Assembly: GCA_958295925.1 (NCBI GenBank)
Contig: CATQHL010000001.1
Coordinates: forward strand, 1,685,753 to 1,749,752
Source: an uncultured Acidimicrobiales bacterium
Lineage (GTDB): Bacteria > Actinomycetota > Acidimicrobiia > Acidimicrobiales > CATQHL01
Direction of reading: 5' to 3'
DNA length: 64,000 nucleotides
In this document: in pieces, positions 49,146 to 57,224 of the stretch
Position numbering within the stretch: the first letter of the stretch is position 1
Layout: each line of letters begins with the position of its first letter
Program-made: the position numbers and the translations under genes
The notes under the pieces: generated by a model
Database searches by the model: none
What the model saw: only the letters and a program-made list of their open reading frames with translations
Told to the model about the DNA's origin: nothing

Positions 49146-50483
49146 ATGGCGCTGCTGGTGACAGGGGCGGAGCTTGTCTGGACCGCCCGGCGGGAGCTCG
49201 CAGGTGCGGAAGTGCTCTGCGAGGGCGGGGTGGTGACAGCCGTCGGCGATCTCGCAGAAGGAGGCCCCGGCTTGGATTCGCCCCGGATGCCCGAGCCGTC
49301 TCCGCCTGAGCGCCTGGACGCCTCGGGGTGCGTAGTCACGCCTGGGCTGGTGAACGCCCATCATCACCTGCTTCAGTCGGCTTTCAGGACTCTGAAGGGC
49401 ACTCGGCACGTGCGGATGGGCGATTGGCTCGCGGCAATGGCCGGCTACTACCGCCGGGCGGCGGTTGACCCGCCACTGGCCGCCGCCGCGTCCGCCGCCG
49501 CCCTGGCGGAGGGGCTGCTGGCCGGCGTCACAACCGTCGCCGACCATCACCTGACCTGGCCGGAGGACTGCGATGCGCTGGAGTTGGCGTCTTCCGTCGT
49601 GTCCTCTGCCGAGAACCTTCGCTCACGGCTGGTTTTTGTGAGGGGCACGGCAGGGGGAGACCCTGAGGCGGCGGCTGAAAGCGTCTCCGACCTGGTCGAC
49701 CGCTTCGGCGTGATGTCGTCCGACGGGATGCTGCAGATCGCCTGCGGCCCGGCTGGGGTGCACTCCGACGGGCGGGAGATGTTTGATGCCCTCGGTGAGG
49801 TCGCCGCGGAGAAGGGGCTCCGTCGCCGCACCCAGGCCAACGAGCAGGTTGACGTCGAGAGGGCAGCCGTCCGATGGGGCCGCCGCCCCTTGGAGTTGCT
49901 GGATTCCTGGGGGTGGCTTGCGCCCGACGTGACGTTGGCGCACCTTTGCGAAATCACTGCCGAGGAACTGGCGCGCATAGCGGAGTCGGGTGCCACTGCC
50001 ACCAACGCACCCGGCTGCGACGTGCCGATGGGCTGGGGCCTGGCGCCGGTGGGGGAAATGCTGGACGCCGGGGTGACCGTGGGGCTTGGAACCAGCGGAG
50101 GAGGCAGCAACGACGCCGGCCACCTCCTGGCGGACGCCCGCTTGGCGCTGCAGGTGGGAGGCATGACCGCCCGGCCGCCGACGGCTCGTGAGGTGCTGAC
50201 GATGTCCACCACGGGTTCCGCGCTCGGGCTGGGCAGGCCGGAACTGGGGCAGTTGGAGCCAGGGGCGGCTGCGGACTTGTGCTGCTACGACGTGACGGGC
50301 CCGGCCGACGCCGGGGTTGCCGACATCCTGGCCGGCCTGTTGTGGGCGAACCCGGGCCGCCGTCCCCGTCACGTGGTCGTGGCCGGGGAGGTCGTGGTGC
50401 GCGATTGGGGATTGCTGACGGCGGATGCTTCCCGCCTGTCAGCCGAACTGCGCCGGATGTCGGCGCTGCGCCTGGGTCTGTGA
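49146..50483 (+). CDS. Amidohydrolase-fold paralog with degenerate metal site
   Basis: 445 residues from the ATG at 49146. It is clearly related to the preceding deaminase: 'LVNAHHHLLQSAFR', 'GVTTVADHHLTWPED', 'LELLDSWGWLAPDVTLAHLCEI'. Key residues differ, however. The usual 'HTHLxE' metal-ligand motif reads 'RRRTQANEQVD', the 'HCPxSN' motif reads 'NAPGCDVP', and the metal Asp in 'GLGTDGxxSND' is Ser ('GLGTSGGGSND'). It is therefore probably inactive as a hydrolase, or has changed chemistry. Full length and free of frame breaks, so it seems to be maintained, perhaps as a partner of the active paralog. Confidence 0.86.
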   Translation: MALLVTGAELVWTARRELAGAEVLCEGGVVTAVGDLAEGGPGLDSPRMPEPSPPERLDASGCVVTPGLVNAHHHLLQSAFRTLKGTRHVRMGDWLAAMAGYYRRAAVDPPLAAAASAAALAEGLLAGVTTVADHHLTWPEDCDALELASSVVSSAENLRSRLVFVRGTAGGDPEAAAESVSDLVDRFGVMSSDGMLQIACGPAGVHSDGREMFDALGEVAAEKGLRRRTQANEQVDVERAAVRWGRRPLELLDSWGWLAPDVTLAHLCEITAEELARIAESGATATNAPGCDVPMGWGLAPVGEMLDAGVTVGLGTSGGGSNDAGHLLADARLALQVGGMTARPPTAREVLTMSTTGSALGLGRPELGQLEPGAAADLCCYDVTGPADAGVADILAGLLWANPGRRPRHVVVAGEVVVRDWGLLTADASRLSAELRRMSALRLGL

Positions 50484-50603
50484 CAGGATGGCCGTTGCCA
50501 TAAAGAGTGTTGCCCGTGAACAGCAACATCCCCGCACCCGAGGGGGACGTGCGGCGGCGCCCGCCTGCCGGTGAAGCGAGCAGCAGGCCAATAAGGAGGA
50601 GGA

Positions 50604-52205
50604 ATGCCGAATCCGGAATTTGACGCAGTCGTTGTCGGTGGCGGGCACAATGGCCTGATCTGCGCCGCCTACCTGGCTCGTGGGGGCATGCGCACTGCCG
50701 TGCTGGAGGCGCGCGCGACCCCTGGCGGTTGCGCCTCAACGGTCGAGGCCATGGGTGCCCGCGTCAACATCTGCAGCTGCGACCACCTGCCAGTGCGCAC
50801 CGTCCCGCTGATAGAGGAACTCGACTTGGCTGCGCACGGCTTGAGCTACCTCGAAGTGGAACCGGGGCTGATAAGCAGTTTCTGGGACGACCACCCGCCC
50901 TGGGCGCTCTGGCGTGATGTCGAGCGCACCGTCGAAGGGCTGCGCCGCGACTATCCGGGGGAGGTCGAGGGCTACCGCCGCCTGATGCGGGCCTCACGCC
51001 CGGTGGCCGAGTTGATCATCGAGATGGCGCAGACCACGCCTGGCCCCCGGTCGCTCGCCGATGTGCTCAGACGACGACCGTTGGCCGCGGCGCGCCTCCT
51101 GGCGTGGTCTCGTCGCTCCGCCCGCGGGTTGCTCGGCGACTTCTTCAGCCACGAGGCGCTGATTGCGCCAGCCGTGGCGAGCGGCCCCGTCGTCTGGGGG
51201 CTGGACGGCACCGAGCCCGGCACAGGGTTGGGCTCCCTTGGGTACGTCCTGCGCCATAGCGTGGGAGTCGGGCGCCCGGTGGGCGGGAGCGGCTCCCTTC
51301 CGGTGGCCGTGGCGCGCAGCTTCAGGGCGGAGGGCGGCGTGCTTCGCTGCAGCACCAGGGCGGCCGCCGTGCTGGTTGAGGGCGGCAGGGTGCGCGGGGT
51401 GCGAACAGTTGACGGTGGCGGCTGGGACGGCTCCGACGGCGCAGGCGCAGGCGGCGCAGGCGCAGTGACGGCGAGGGTGGCTGACGCCGAGGTGATTGCC
51501 ACCAGGCGGGTGGTGGTGGCCTGCGACCCCAGAATGGTCGCCCTGGAGGGGAAGGGCGTGCCGCAAGGCTTTGCCGTGGAGTGGAACAAGCCCACGCCCG
51601 ACGGCTACGAGTCGAAGATCGACGCTGTGATTTCCAGTCTGCCCGCATATCGCCGACTGCCCGACGGAGTCGATCAAGCGCAGGCGTTTGTTCCCACAAC
51701 GATGATCCTGCCGTCGCTGCGCAACCTCAGTGAAAACCTGGCGGCTTCAGCGGGCGGAAGGGTGGGGGACGACCCGGTGTTTCTGGTCAACGTCCCGTCT
51801 GCGCTCGACGAGACCATGCAGCCCTCCGGCGGCGGCCACGTCTTCAGCCTTGAGTCGCTGTACACCCCCTACGAGTTGTCCGGCGGCTGGCAGGGCAGCG
51901 ATGAACCCGGCCGCTGGCTGCGACGCTTCGCCGAACGCACGCTGGGGGGGTTTGCCGAAAGCATCGTGGACTGGCGAGCCATGACGCCCCCAGAGTACGA
52001 GAAGGGGTTTTCCCTGCCGAAGGGACACGTGGCAGCCTTCACGGGCTCGCCCCTTGCAGCTTTGCTGGGTCGGCCCCCTCACCTCACCCGCTACACAACC
52101 CCGATAGGCGGCCTGCACATGACCGGCGGGGCGACCTTCCCGGGTGCTGGCGTCTGGGGGGCCTCAGGGCGCAACACCGCGCAGGTCATCCTGGCTCGGG
52201 CCTGA
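50604..52205 (+). CDS. FAD-dependent NAD(P)-binding oxidoreductase (phytoene-desaturase-like)
   Basis: 533 residues; AAGGAGGAGG directly precedes the ATG. Dinucleotide-binding motif 'DAVVVGGGHNGLICAAYLARGG' at residues 7-28 and 'VLEARATPGG' identify the FAD-binding amino-oxidase/phytoene-dehydrogenase superfamily. 'GGLHMTGGATFPGAGVWGASGRN' near the C-terminus is the second FAD motif. A Gly/Ala/Asp-rich insertion lies near residue 275. Last gene of the same-strand run; the substrate is unknown and it could be an electron-handling partner of the cluster or unrelated. Confidence 0.9.
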   Translation: MPNPEFDAVVVGGGHNGLICAAYLARGGMRTAVLEARATPGGCASTVEAMGARVNICSCDHLPVRTVPLIEELDLAAHGLSYLEVEPGLISSFWDDHPPWALWRDVERTVEGLRRDYPGEVEGYRRLMRASRPVAELIIEMAQTTPGPRSLADVLRRRPLAAARLLAWSRRSARGLLGDFFSHEALIAPAVASGPVVWGLDGTEPGTGLGSLGYVLRHSVGVGRPVGGSGSLPVAVARSFRAEGGVLRCSTRAAAVLVEGGRVRGVRTVDGGGWDGSDGAGAGGAGAVTARVADAEVIATRRVVVACDPRMVALEGKGVPQGFAVEWNKPTPDGYESKIDAVISSLPAYRRLPDGVDQAQAFVPTTMILPSLRNLSENLAASAGGRVGDDPVFLVNVPSALDETMQPSGGGHVFSLESLYTPYELSGGWQGSDEPGRWLRRFAERTLGGFAESIVDWRAMTPPEYEKGFSLPKGHVAAFTGSPLAALLGRPPHLTRYTTPIGGLHMTGGATFPGAGVWGASGRNTAQVILARA

Positions 52206-52206
52206 G

Positions 52207-54489
52207 TCAGCCCTGCTGCTCTGCGTCCACCAATTCGCAGTGATCGAGCGCGGAATAGAGCACGTCGCTCGGCTCCGTGTCATACAGCAGGAACAAAGCG
52301 TCCCGCGCACGAGTCATTGCCACGAACAGCTGGCTGATCTGCAGTGTCCTGTACTCGGCGTGCTCCGTGTCGGACTTCCACGGCCTCTGCGCCGACGGGA
52401 ACTTTCCCTCGGTCAGGCCGAGGATAAACACCACCTTGAACTCCAGCCCCTTTGCGCGGTGAAACGTCCCCACCTTGACGTTGGAGTTGGGCATTCCGTT
52501 GAACTTTTCGAGGTCCTGACATTTGAAGCCGGCTTCTTGGAGGTGCGACTTGACATCCTTTGTGAGCGCGTTGGTAGCGGCAACAATGCAGCAGTCGCCT
52601 CTGCTTAGGGTGTCGTCTTCGCAAAGGAGTTCGATTTTCCGAGTCACGAACGACACCTGAGCGGGGATGTCACCTGCGTCCACCAACTGGGGCTCGAAGC
52701 CAAGGCGGCGCGTTTCGGAATCTGCCTCGCCGCGTTTGAACTCCTCGCCGAGATCGTTGACGGGCTCCGCCCCGGCGCAAGCCTGAGCCGCCGAGATTAT
52801 CTGTTTCGTGTTGCGGTAATTCACTTTGAGCACTGAGCTGTTGCCGCGCACGTCTATCCCCGCCTCGGCGAGCGTGAAGCCCCCGGGGTAAATCCTCTGA
52901 GCGCCGTCTCCCACGATGAACAGGCAATCCGGCCTGTCCCCGCCGTCCGCCCCGGTCACCAGCGCGTGAACGAGCTGCAGACCCACGAGGGTCAGGTCTT
53001 GCGCCTCATCCACGATGGCGGCGCCGTAGGTCGGTTCTTCGCGCTCTTTGGCTATGCCGCGGGCGGTCCGCAGGACATCAGCAAAGTCGACAATCCCTTC
53101 CCTGGCCAGTCGTCGGTCGTAGTCCTCCTTGAGATCCCAGGCTTGCCGGCGCATCGCCGCCCCGAACGGCGTGCGGCGCCCCGTCCGTTCAATCTCCAGA
53201 TACTGATCCAAAGTGTCAACGCCCATCCCCTTGAGAACCACTTCAACCTCTTCTTTGAGATACTCCCTGGTCACCGACGATTGATGAAGCGGCGTTCCGA
53301 CAACAACCACCGACTTGCAAGCCTTAGCGAATGCCGAATCGCTGGCCTTCGGATCCAGTCTCTGCTCCTGACCTGACTCCTTGCAAATTCGCAAGGCCAG
53401 TTTGTGGATGTTCACGAACTCCACTGCACCCTCCACAGCTGAGGGGAGCCGCATGTAGAGGTTCTCAAACACCGGGGGCAGGTTCCTGATGTAGGTTGTG
53501 AAGAGGATTTGCGATTGTTCGGGCTTGGTGCGGGTCGTGAAGAGGACTTGCGATTGTTCGGGAAGATGGCTTTCGGAAAATCTCTTTGCAAGCGCCGCCG
53601 CACGATGAATGGCCACGACCGTCTTCCCTGTTCCGGCTGAGCCCCGCACTCTCGCCGAGCCGTTGAAGCGCCGCCGGACGAGGCTGCCCTGCTCGGGGTG
53701 AAGGAACACCATCCACTCCTCCACAGGAGCTTTGATCAGCCGTTCGAGTTCGTCCGTCTCGAGAATGTCTGACAGGCCGGCCAAGGCCCCGCGCTCGATA
53801 ATCGCGGTGCGGAAGCGTTCATTCGCCAGCGTCTCGTCTGCGATCAATTCCTGCGCTTGCCACTCCTCAGGCGACATCTCGCAGCAATTCACCACCAGGT
53901 CGAGCTGCTCCTCGCTGATGTCCGGCCAGGTGTCGAGCAGGTTGTCGCTGCGGCTTCGGCGGAGAGTCGCAATCTCCTCCTCCTCAAAGCCGAGCTCTGC
54001 TATCTCATTGACTGTCCAGTGCTCCAGTATCGATGCCCCCGCGCTCTCGCCGACTTCCTTTCGAACTCCTTTCGAGCTTGTTGGAGCGTCTTGGTCGATG
54101 GCGCTTAATTGCGAGCTCGCATCTTCTTTCGGATGGTGTTCAAATTCGTCAACCCCGGAACTGATCCCGATGAGGCCAGGGACTCCATCCTGCGGCGCCA
54201 CGAATGCCGTCCTGGTGGCGAGCAGGTAGATGCCGTCGTGGCGACCGGCTCGCAGGAAAACAGTCATTGGCCCTTGGCGGGCGAGCAGAATGCGTATTTC
54301 CTGCGACGCCCTGATTGTCCAAAGCCGCTGGGCACCGACCTTGCCCCTGATCGGCTCAAGGTTCAGCGACGGCGATTCAGGGTTCTTGCTGTACTGGTCA
54401 ACCGCTTTTAGCACGCGCTGAGTGTCGTTTGCGGAGAGGGCGTTAGCCGAAGGCAGAAACTCCGAGGCGAAAGAATACTCACCGCTCAC
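52207..54489 (-). CDS. UvrD-type helicase with N-terminal RelE/ParE-like domain
   Basis: About 760 residues from a GTG at 54489. The frame is open to 54717, but that would run through the divergent creatininase start. Residues ~1-85 resemble a RelE/ParE toxin fold ('RVLKAVDQYSKNPESPSLNLEPI', 'LWTIRASQEIRILLARQG', 'LRAGRHDGIYLLATR'). The SF1 helicase follows: 'RGSAGTGKTVVAIHRAA', 'AAIVDEAQDLTLVG', 'GDGAQRIYPGGFTL', 'VNYRNTKQIISAA', 'VGTFHRAKGLEFKVVFI' and 'QLFVAMTRARDALFLL'. An in-frame 13-residue duplication (EQSQ-LFTT) sits after motif I. The fused layout is known from helicases near defence loci. Anti-phage function is inference. Confidence 0.85.
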   Translation of the reverse strand: MSGEYSFASEFLPSANALSANDTQRVLKAVDQYSKNPESPSLNLEPIRGKVGAQRLWTIRASQEIRILLARQGPMTVFLRAGRHDGIYLLATRTAFVAPQDGVPGLIGISSGVDEFEHHPKEDASSQLSAIDQDAPTSSKGVRKEVGESAGASILEHWTVNEIAELGFEEEEIATLRRSRSDNLLDTWPDISEEQLDLVVNCCEMSPEEWQAQELIADETLANERFRTAIIERGALAGLSDILETDELERLIKAPVEEWMVFLHPEQGSLVRRRFNGSARVRGSAGTGKTVVAIHRAAALAKRFSESHLPEQSQVLFTTRTKPEQSQILFTTYIRNLPPVFENLYMRLPSAVEGAVEFVNIHKLALRICKESGQEQRLDPKASDSAFAKACKSVVVVGTPLHQSSVTREYLKEEVEVVLKGMGVDTLDQYLEIERTGRRTPFGAAMRRQAWDLKEDYDRRLAREGIVDFADVLRTARGIAKEREEPTYGAAIVDEAQDLTLVGLQLVHALVTGADGGDRPDCLFIVGDGAQRIYPGGFTLAEAGIDVRGNSSVLKVNYRNTKQIISAAQACAGAEPVNDLGEEFKRGEADSETRRLGFEPQLVDAGDIPAQVSFVTRKIELLCEDDTLSRGDCCIVAATNALTKDVKSHLQEAGFKCQDLEKFNGMPNSNVKVGTFHRAKGLEFKVVFILGLTEGKFPSAQRPWKSDTEHAEYRTLQISQLFVAMTRARDALFLLYDTEPSDVLYSALDHCELVDAEQQG

Positions 54490-54588
54490 AAGCTTCCAAG
54501 TTAGCCCAGCCAGCACCTGGGCCGAGCAAATGACGATCGACAATGCCCCCGGTCTCCTCTCCCCGGCCCTCCGCACTAAATTGGTCGT

Positions 54589-55386
54589 GTGAGCACCCCC
54601 CGAGCCGGCCATGGACGCAACCTCGAAGACCTCACGCTTCCCGAGGTGCGCGAGAGAGTACGCCCCTCTTCCACGCTGCTCTGGCCGATCGGGGCGGTTG
54701 AACAGCACGGCCCGCACCTGCCGCTCTCAGTGGATCACGTGGTGGCGGACTCGTCAGCCCAGGCCGTGGCCGCCGAATGCGGTGAGGAACTCGACGTCTG
54801 GGTGCTGCCCACGATGTCGGTCTCAAAGTCCGACGAGCATTCCTGGTCGCCCGGGTCGCTTTGGCTCTCGGCTTCCACGCTTATGTCCGTGGTGCGCGAC
54901 GTGGCCTCATCGGCGTCGTCAACCGGGGCTGAGCGGTTGGTGTTTCTCAACGCCCACGGCGGCAACACGGCGCTGCTGGGAGTGGCGTGCAGGGAGGTGC
55001 GACGGCTCTTCGGGCTGCGGACTTTCCTGGTTCACCCCTTCGTGCCGCCCGACCACGGCGGGCGCTCAAGCTCCGGCGCAAACGAGTTGGGCATGGGTAT
55101 TCACGGCGGGTTTGACGAGACCTCGGTGATGCTTCACCTGCGCCCCGACCTGGTGCAGATGCACAAAGCCGTGAGGAGTGTGCCGGAGCGCCTGGCGGCC
55201 AACAGGCATGTGCGTTTCGGAGGGGGGGTTGCCTTCGGCTGGCTGTCGGACGACTTCGGCCCCGACGGGCACATCGGCGACCCGACGGCAGCCACCGCAG
55301 AAGCGGGCAAGCAGCTGTTCGAAGGCTCTGTGGCGCTGCTGGCCGAACAGTTGGCCGAGATCAGCACCTTCAACTTCGGGCGTTAG
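54589..55386 (+). CDS. Creatininase-family amidohydrolase
   Basis: 265 residues from a GTG at 54589. Metal and active-site motifs: 'LWPIGAVEQHGPHLPLSVDH', 'SKSDEHSWSPGSLWLS', 'LVFLNAHGGN', 'MGIHGGFDETSVML'. The family includes creatinine amidohydrolase, formamidopyrimidine hydrolases and the mycofactocin peptidase MftE. No other mycofactocin genes are present, and the nearby purine cluster favours a role in cyclic-amide or ring-opened pyrimidine hydrolysis. It is divergent from the helicase across about 100 bp. Confidence 0.9.
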   Translation: MSTPRAGHGRNLEDLTLPEVRERVRPSSTLLWPIGAVEQHGPHLPLSVDHVVADSSAQAVAAECGEELDVWVLPTMSVSKSDEHSWSPGSLWLSASTLMSVVRDVASSASSTGAERLVFLNAHGGNTALLGVACREVRRLFGLRTFLVHPFVPPDHGGRSSSGANELGMGIHGGFDETSVMLHLRPDLVQMHKAVRSVPERLAANRHVRFGGGVAFGWLSDDFGPDGHIGDPTAATAEAGKQLFEGSVALLAEQLAEISTFNFGR

Positions 55387-55484
55387 CGCTCCTCCCGCCC
55401 AGGCGGTCCTCAGGTGGGCGCACAGGCGACGCACCCACGCAACCCAAGAACTCCTGACGACAACTTGCGCCCTGCAAGAGAACC

Positions 55485-55515
55485 GGCCCCGACCCGGATG
55501 CTCCGGGCCGGGGCC
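55485..55515 (+). terminator. GC-rich hairpin after the creatininase gene
   Basis: GGCCCCGACCCGGA, loop TGC, TCCGGGCCGGGGCC: 13 of 14 bp pair. No T run follows, so efficiency is uncertain. Confidence 0.65.
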
Positions 55516-55530
55516 GTCGGGCTGGGGCTA

Positions 55531-55637
55531 CTCGCCCCAGGGGGGTGAAATTACATTACAGGACGGCAAATTCCCTGCGACGCCTGACGAAAGGTGCGGA
55601 CTCGCCCGGGGGGGGGGGTGAAATTACATTACAGGTG
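55531..55637. repeat. Imperfect direct repeat with G tract and GTGAAATTACATTACAGG
   Basis: CTCGCCC, then a G-rich run, then GTGAAATTACATTACAGG occurs at 55531-55562 and again at 55601-55635. The second copy has a run of 11 G (55608-55618). No gene is visible between the creatininase stop and 55712. Confidence 0.85.
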
Positions 55638-55711
55638 CTATTGAGCCTGATCAGGATTCACCCTTTCTTGAATCCGCAATTCGTTCCTGCCAGGGCGCTC
55701 GAGCCTCGAGT

Positions 55712-55764
55712 TCGCAGAGGATGCACCCCGTCGTCTCACGGCCCTTCCAGCCGATGCGGTGCCT
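55712..55764 (-). pseudogene. Remnant of a quinone-oxidoreductase 3' end
   Basis: A 26-of-27 base match to the intact oxidoreductase gene end (core 55730-55756 versus 57249-57274) in the same orientation. On the minus strand it still reads 'KGRETTGCIL', against 'EGRETTGKIL' in the intact protein. Homology fades on both sides. The coiled-coil gene lies between remnant and intact copy. Confidence 0.7.
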
Positions 55765-55799
55765 TGTTGTCGGTGAACCGGCCGCTGGCTGAAGGATTA

Positions 55800-56040
55800 G
55801 CTATCTACTGAGGCGTCTAAATAGCAATTCTCATCTTCCGTGCGACTGCGGGCAGTTGCCGACAGGCTCGTTGCGTGTTGCCACTGGCCATCTCAACACG
55901 CATCATTCCTGCTCGTATGAGTAATTTTGTGGATATTCTGGGTATTTTGATGATTTACAGTGAGATGGCAAAAACTCTGCTACCATGCTATTTTATGCGG
56001 TGAAGACAATTCAAGCATAAAATGTGTATTGTTATAATTT
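55800..56040 (+). promoter_or_regulatory. AT-rich leader and predicted promoter of the coiled-coil gene
   Basis: This stretch is visibly AT-rich inside a GC-rich genome. It contains a consensus TATAAT at 56033-56038, with TTCAAG at 56010-56015 (17-bp spacing). Transcription would start near 56045, about 130 bp before the TTG start. Composition suggests a foreign or relaxed-selection segment. Confidence 0.55.
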
Positions 56041-56173
56041 ATGAATCAAATGGCTAATTCTGAGATGCATCGATCGACCGACACAGTAAGGATGCGGTAC
56101 GTCGCTCGCAACGAACTCAACAAGACCCCCTGCGAGTTCATCAGGCGATTAGCACGAATGGAGGAACTACACC

Positions 56174-57220
56174 TTGTCAGCATCATCCGATCCCGCTTGG
56201 CAGGTAGCCTTGGGGGCGATCCTAGGAGCGTTCAAGATGGCCATTGAAGCTATTTCCAAGTTCAAGCAGATACATAAGCGCCTGGATCACGCCGATGCGG
56301 ATCGCGCGTCTATACATAAGCGTCTGGATCATGCTGATGCGGATCGAACTGCGATGCGTGTGGAGTTTCGGGAGCGCTTTGATCGCGCTGATGCGGATCG
56401 CGCGTCTATACATAAGCGTCTGGATCATGCTGATGCGGATCGAACTGCGATGCGTGTGGAGTTTCGGGAGCGCTTTGATCGCGCTGATGCGGATCGCGCG
56501 TCTATACATAAGCGTCTGGATCACGCTGACGCGGATCGCGCGTCTATACATAAGCGTCTGGATCATGCTGACGCGGATCGCGCGTCTATACATAAGCGTC
56601 TGGATCACGCTGACGCGGATCGAACTGCGATGCGTGTGGAGTTTCGGGAGCGCTTTGATCGCGCTGATGCGGATCGCGCGTCTATACATAAGCGTCTGGA
56701 TCACGCTGATGCGGAACGTGCCGATATTTTCAAGCGACTCGATCACGCTTCAGTGGAGCGTTCTGAGATGCGGGCTGAGACCGCCGGGCTGCGCAAGGAA
56801 TTCGAGGAGTTCCGCGTCGAGACCAGGGAAGGATTCAAGCGTGTGGATGAGAAAATCGACACTCTTCGCTTGGAGACCAACCAGAGGCTGGACAGGACTG
56901 ACGCCCGCCTCGACAAGCTCTACGAGCGGATGGACGACTTTTCGGAATTGCGCGGGGAGGTCAGGGCCGTCTTATCCTTCCTGCTCCCCTTTGCTGCCGA
57001 TAAGCAGGCAAGCCCGTCAAGCAACCCCGGGCAACGCGTTCTCAAATCAAAGGAACCGCCGGCCACCGAGGTCGCGGGAGAGGATGTCCCCGACTCAGGT
57101 TCTGTTACCCAATCCCTGCGCGTCGAGAGTCCCGATGAATCGAATGGGCCACCCGAGGCTACGCCTCGCGATGCTCAATTGCAGAACTTGCCAAGCCTCC
57201 AGCCAACTCCTGCGAGTTGA
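56174..57220 (+). CDS. Repetitive coiled-coil protein
   Basis: 348 residues from a TTG at 56174, eight bases after GGAGGA. After a short N-terminus with a hydrophobic patch ('VALGAILGAFKMAIEAI'), residues ~32-195 consist of 14-residue units (core 'DRASIHKRLDHADA') and 18-residue variants (core 'AMRVEFRERFDRADADR'). Both are charged and have heptad/hendecad spacing, so a long coiled coil is expected. Residues ~200-270 continue as a non-repetitive coiled coil ('VDEKIDTLRLETNQRLDRTD') to 'VLSFLLPFAADK', then a disordered tail. No enzyme domain. It is convergent with the quinone oxidoreductase, whose stop lies 5 bp away. Function unknown. Confidence 0.8.
   Translation: MSASSDPAWQVALGAILGAFKMAIEAISKFKQIHKRLDHADADRASIHKRLDHADADRTAMRVEFRERFDRADADRASIHKRLDHADADRTAMRVEFRERFDRADADRASIHKRLDHADADRASIHKRLDHADADRASIHKRLDHADADRTAMRVEFRERFDRADADRASIHKRLDHADAERADIFKRLDHASVERSEMRAETAGLRKEFEEFRVETREGFKRVDEKIDTLRLETNQRLDRTDARLDKLYERMDDFSELRGEVRAVLSFLLPFAADKQASPSSNPGQRVLKSKEPPATEVAGEDVPDSGSVTQSLRVESPDESNGPPEATPRDAQLQNLPSLQPTPAS
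56270..56730. repeat. 42-bp tandem DNA repeats within the coiled-coil gene
   Basis: Seven nearly identical copies of a 42-bp unit (containing TCTATACATAAGCGTCTGGA), three of them followed by a 54-bp variant ending at GAGCGCTTTGATCGCGCTGA. Nucleotide identity between copies is close to complete, so the array is young or being homogenised and could change in length. Confidence 0.93.
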
Positions 57221-57224
57221 CACA

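Noticed and set aside
56041-56247. Small 68-codon open frame starting with ATG upstream of the coiled-coil gene
   Set aside because: Its ATG lies only two bases after the predicted TATAAT, it overlaps the better-supported TTG start at 56174, and the protein looks like no family.
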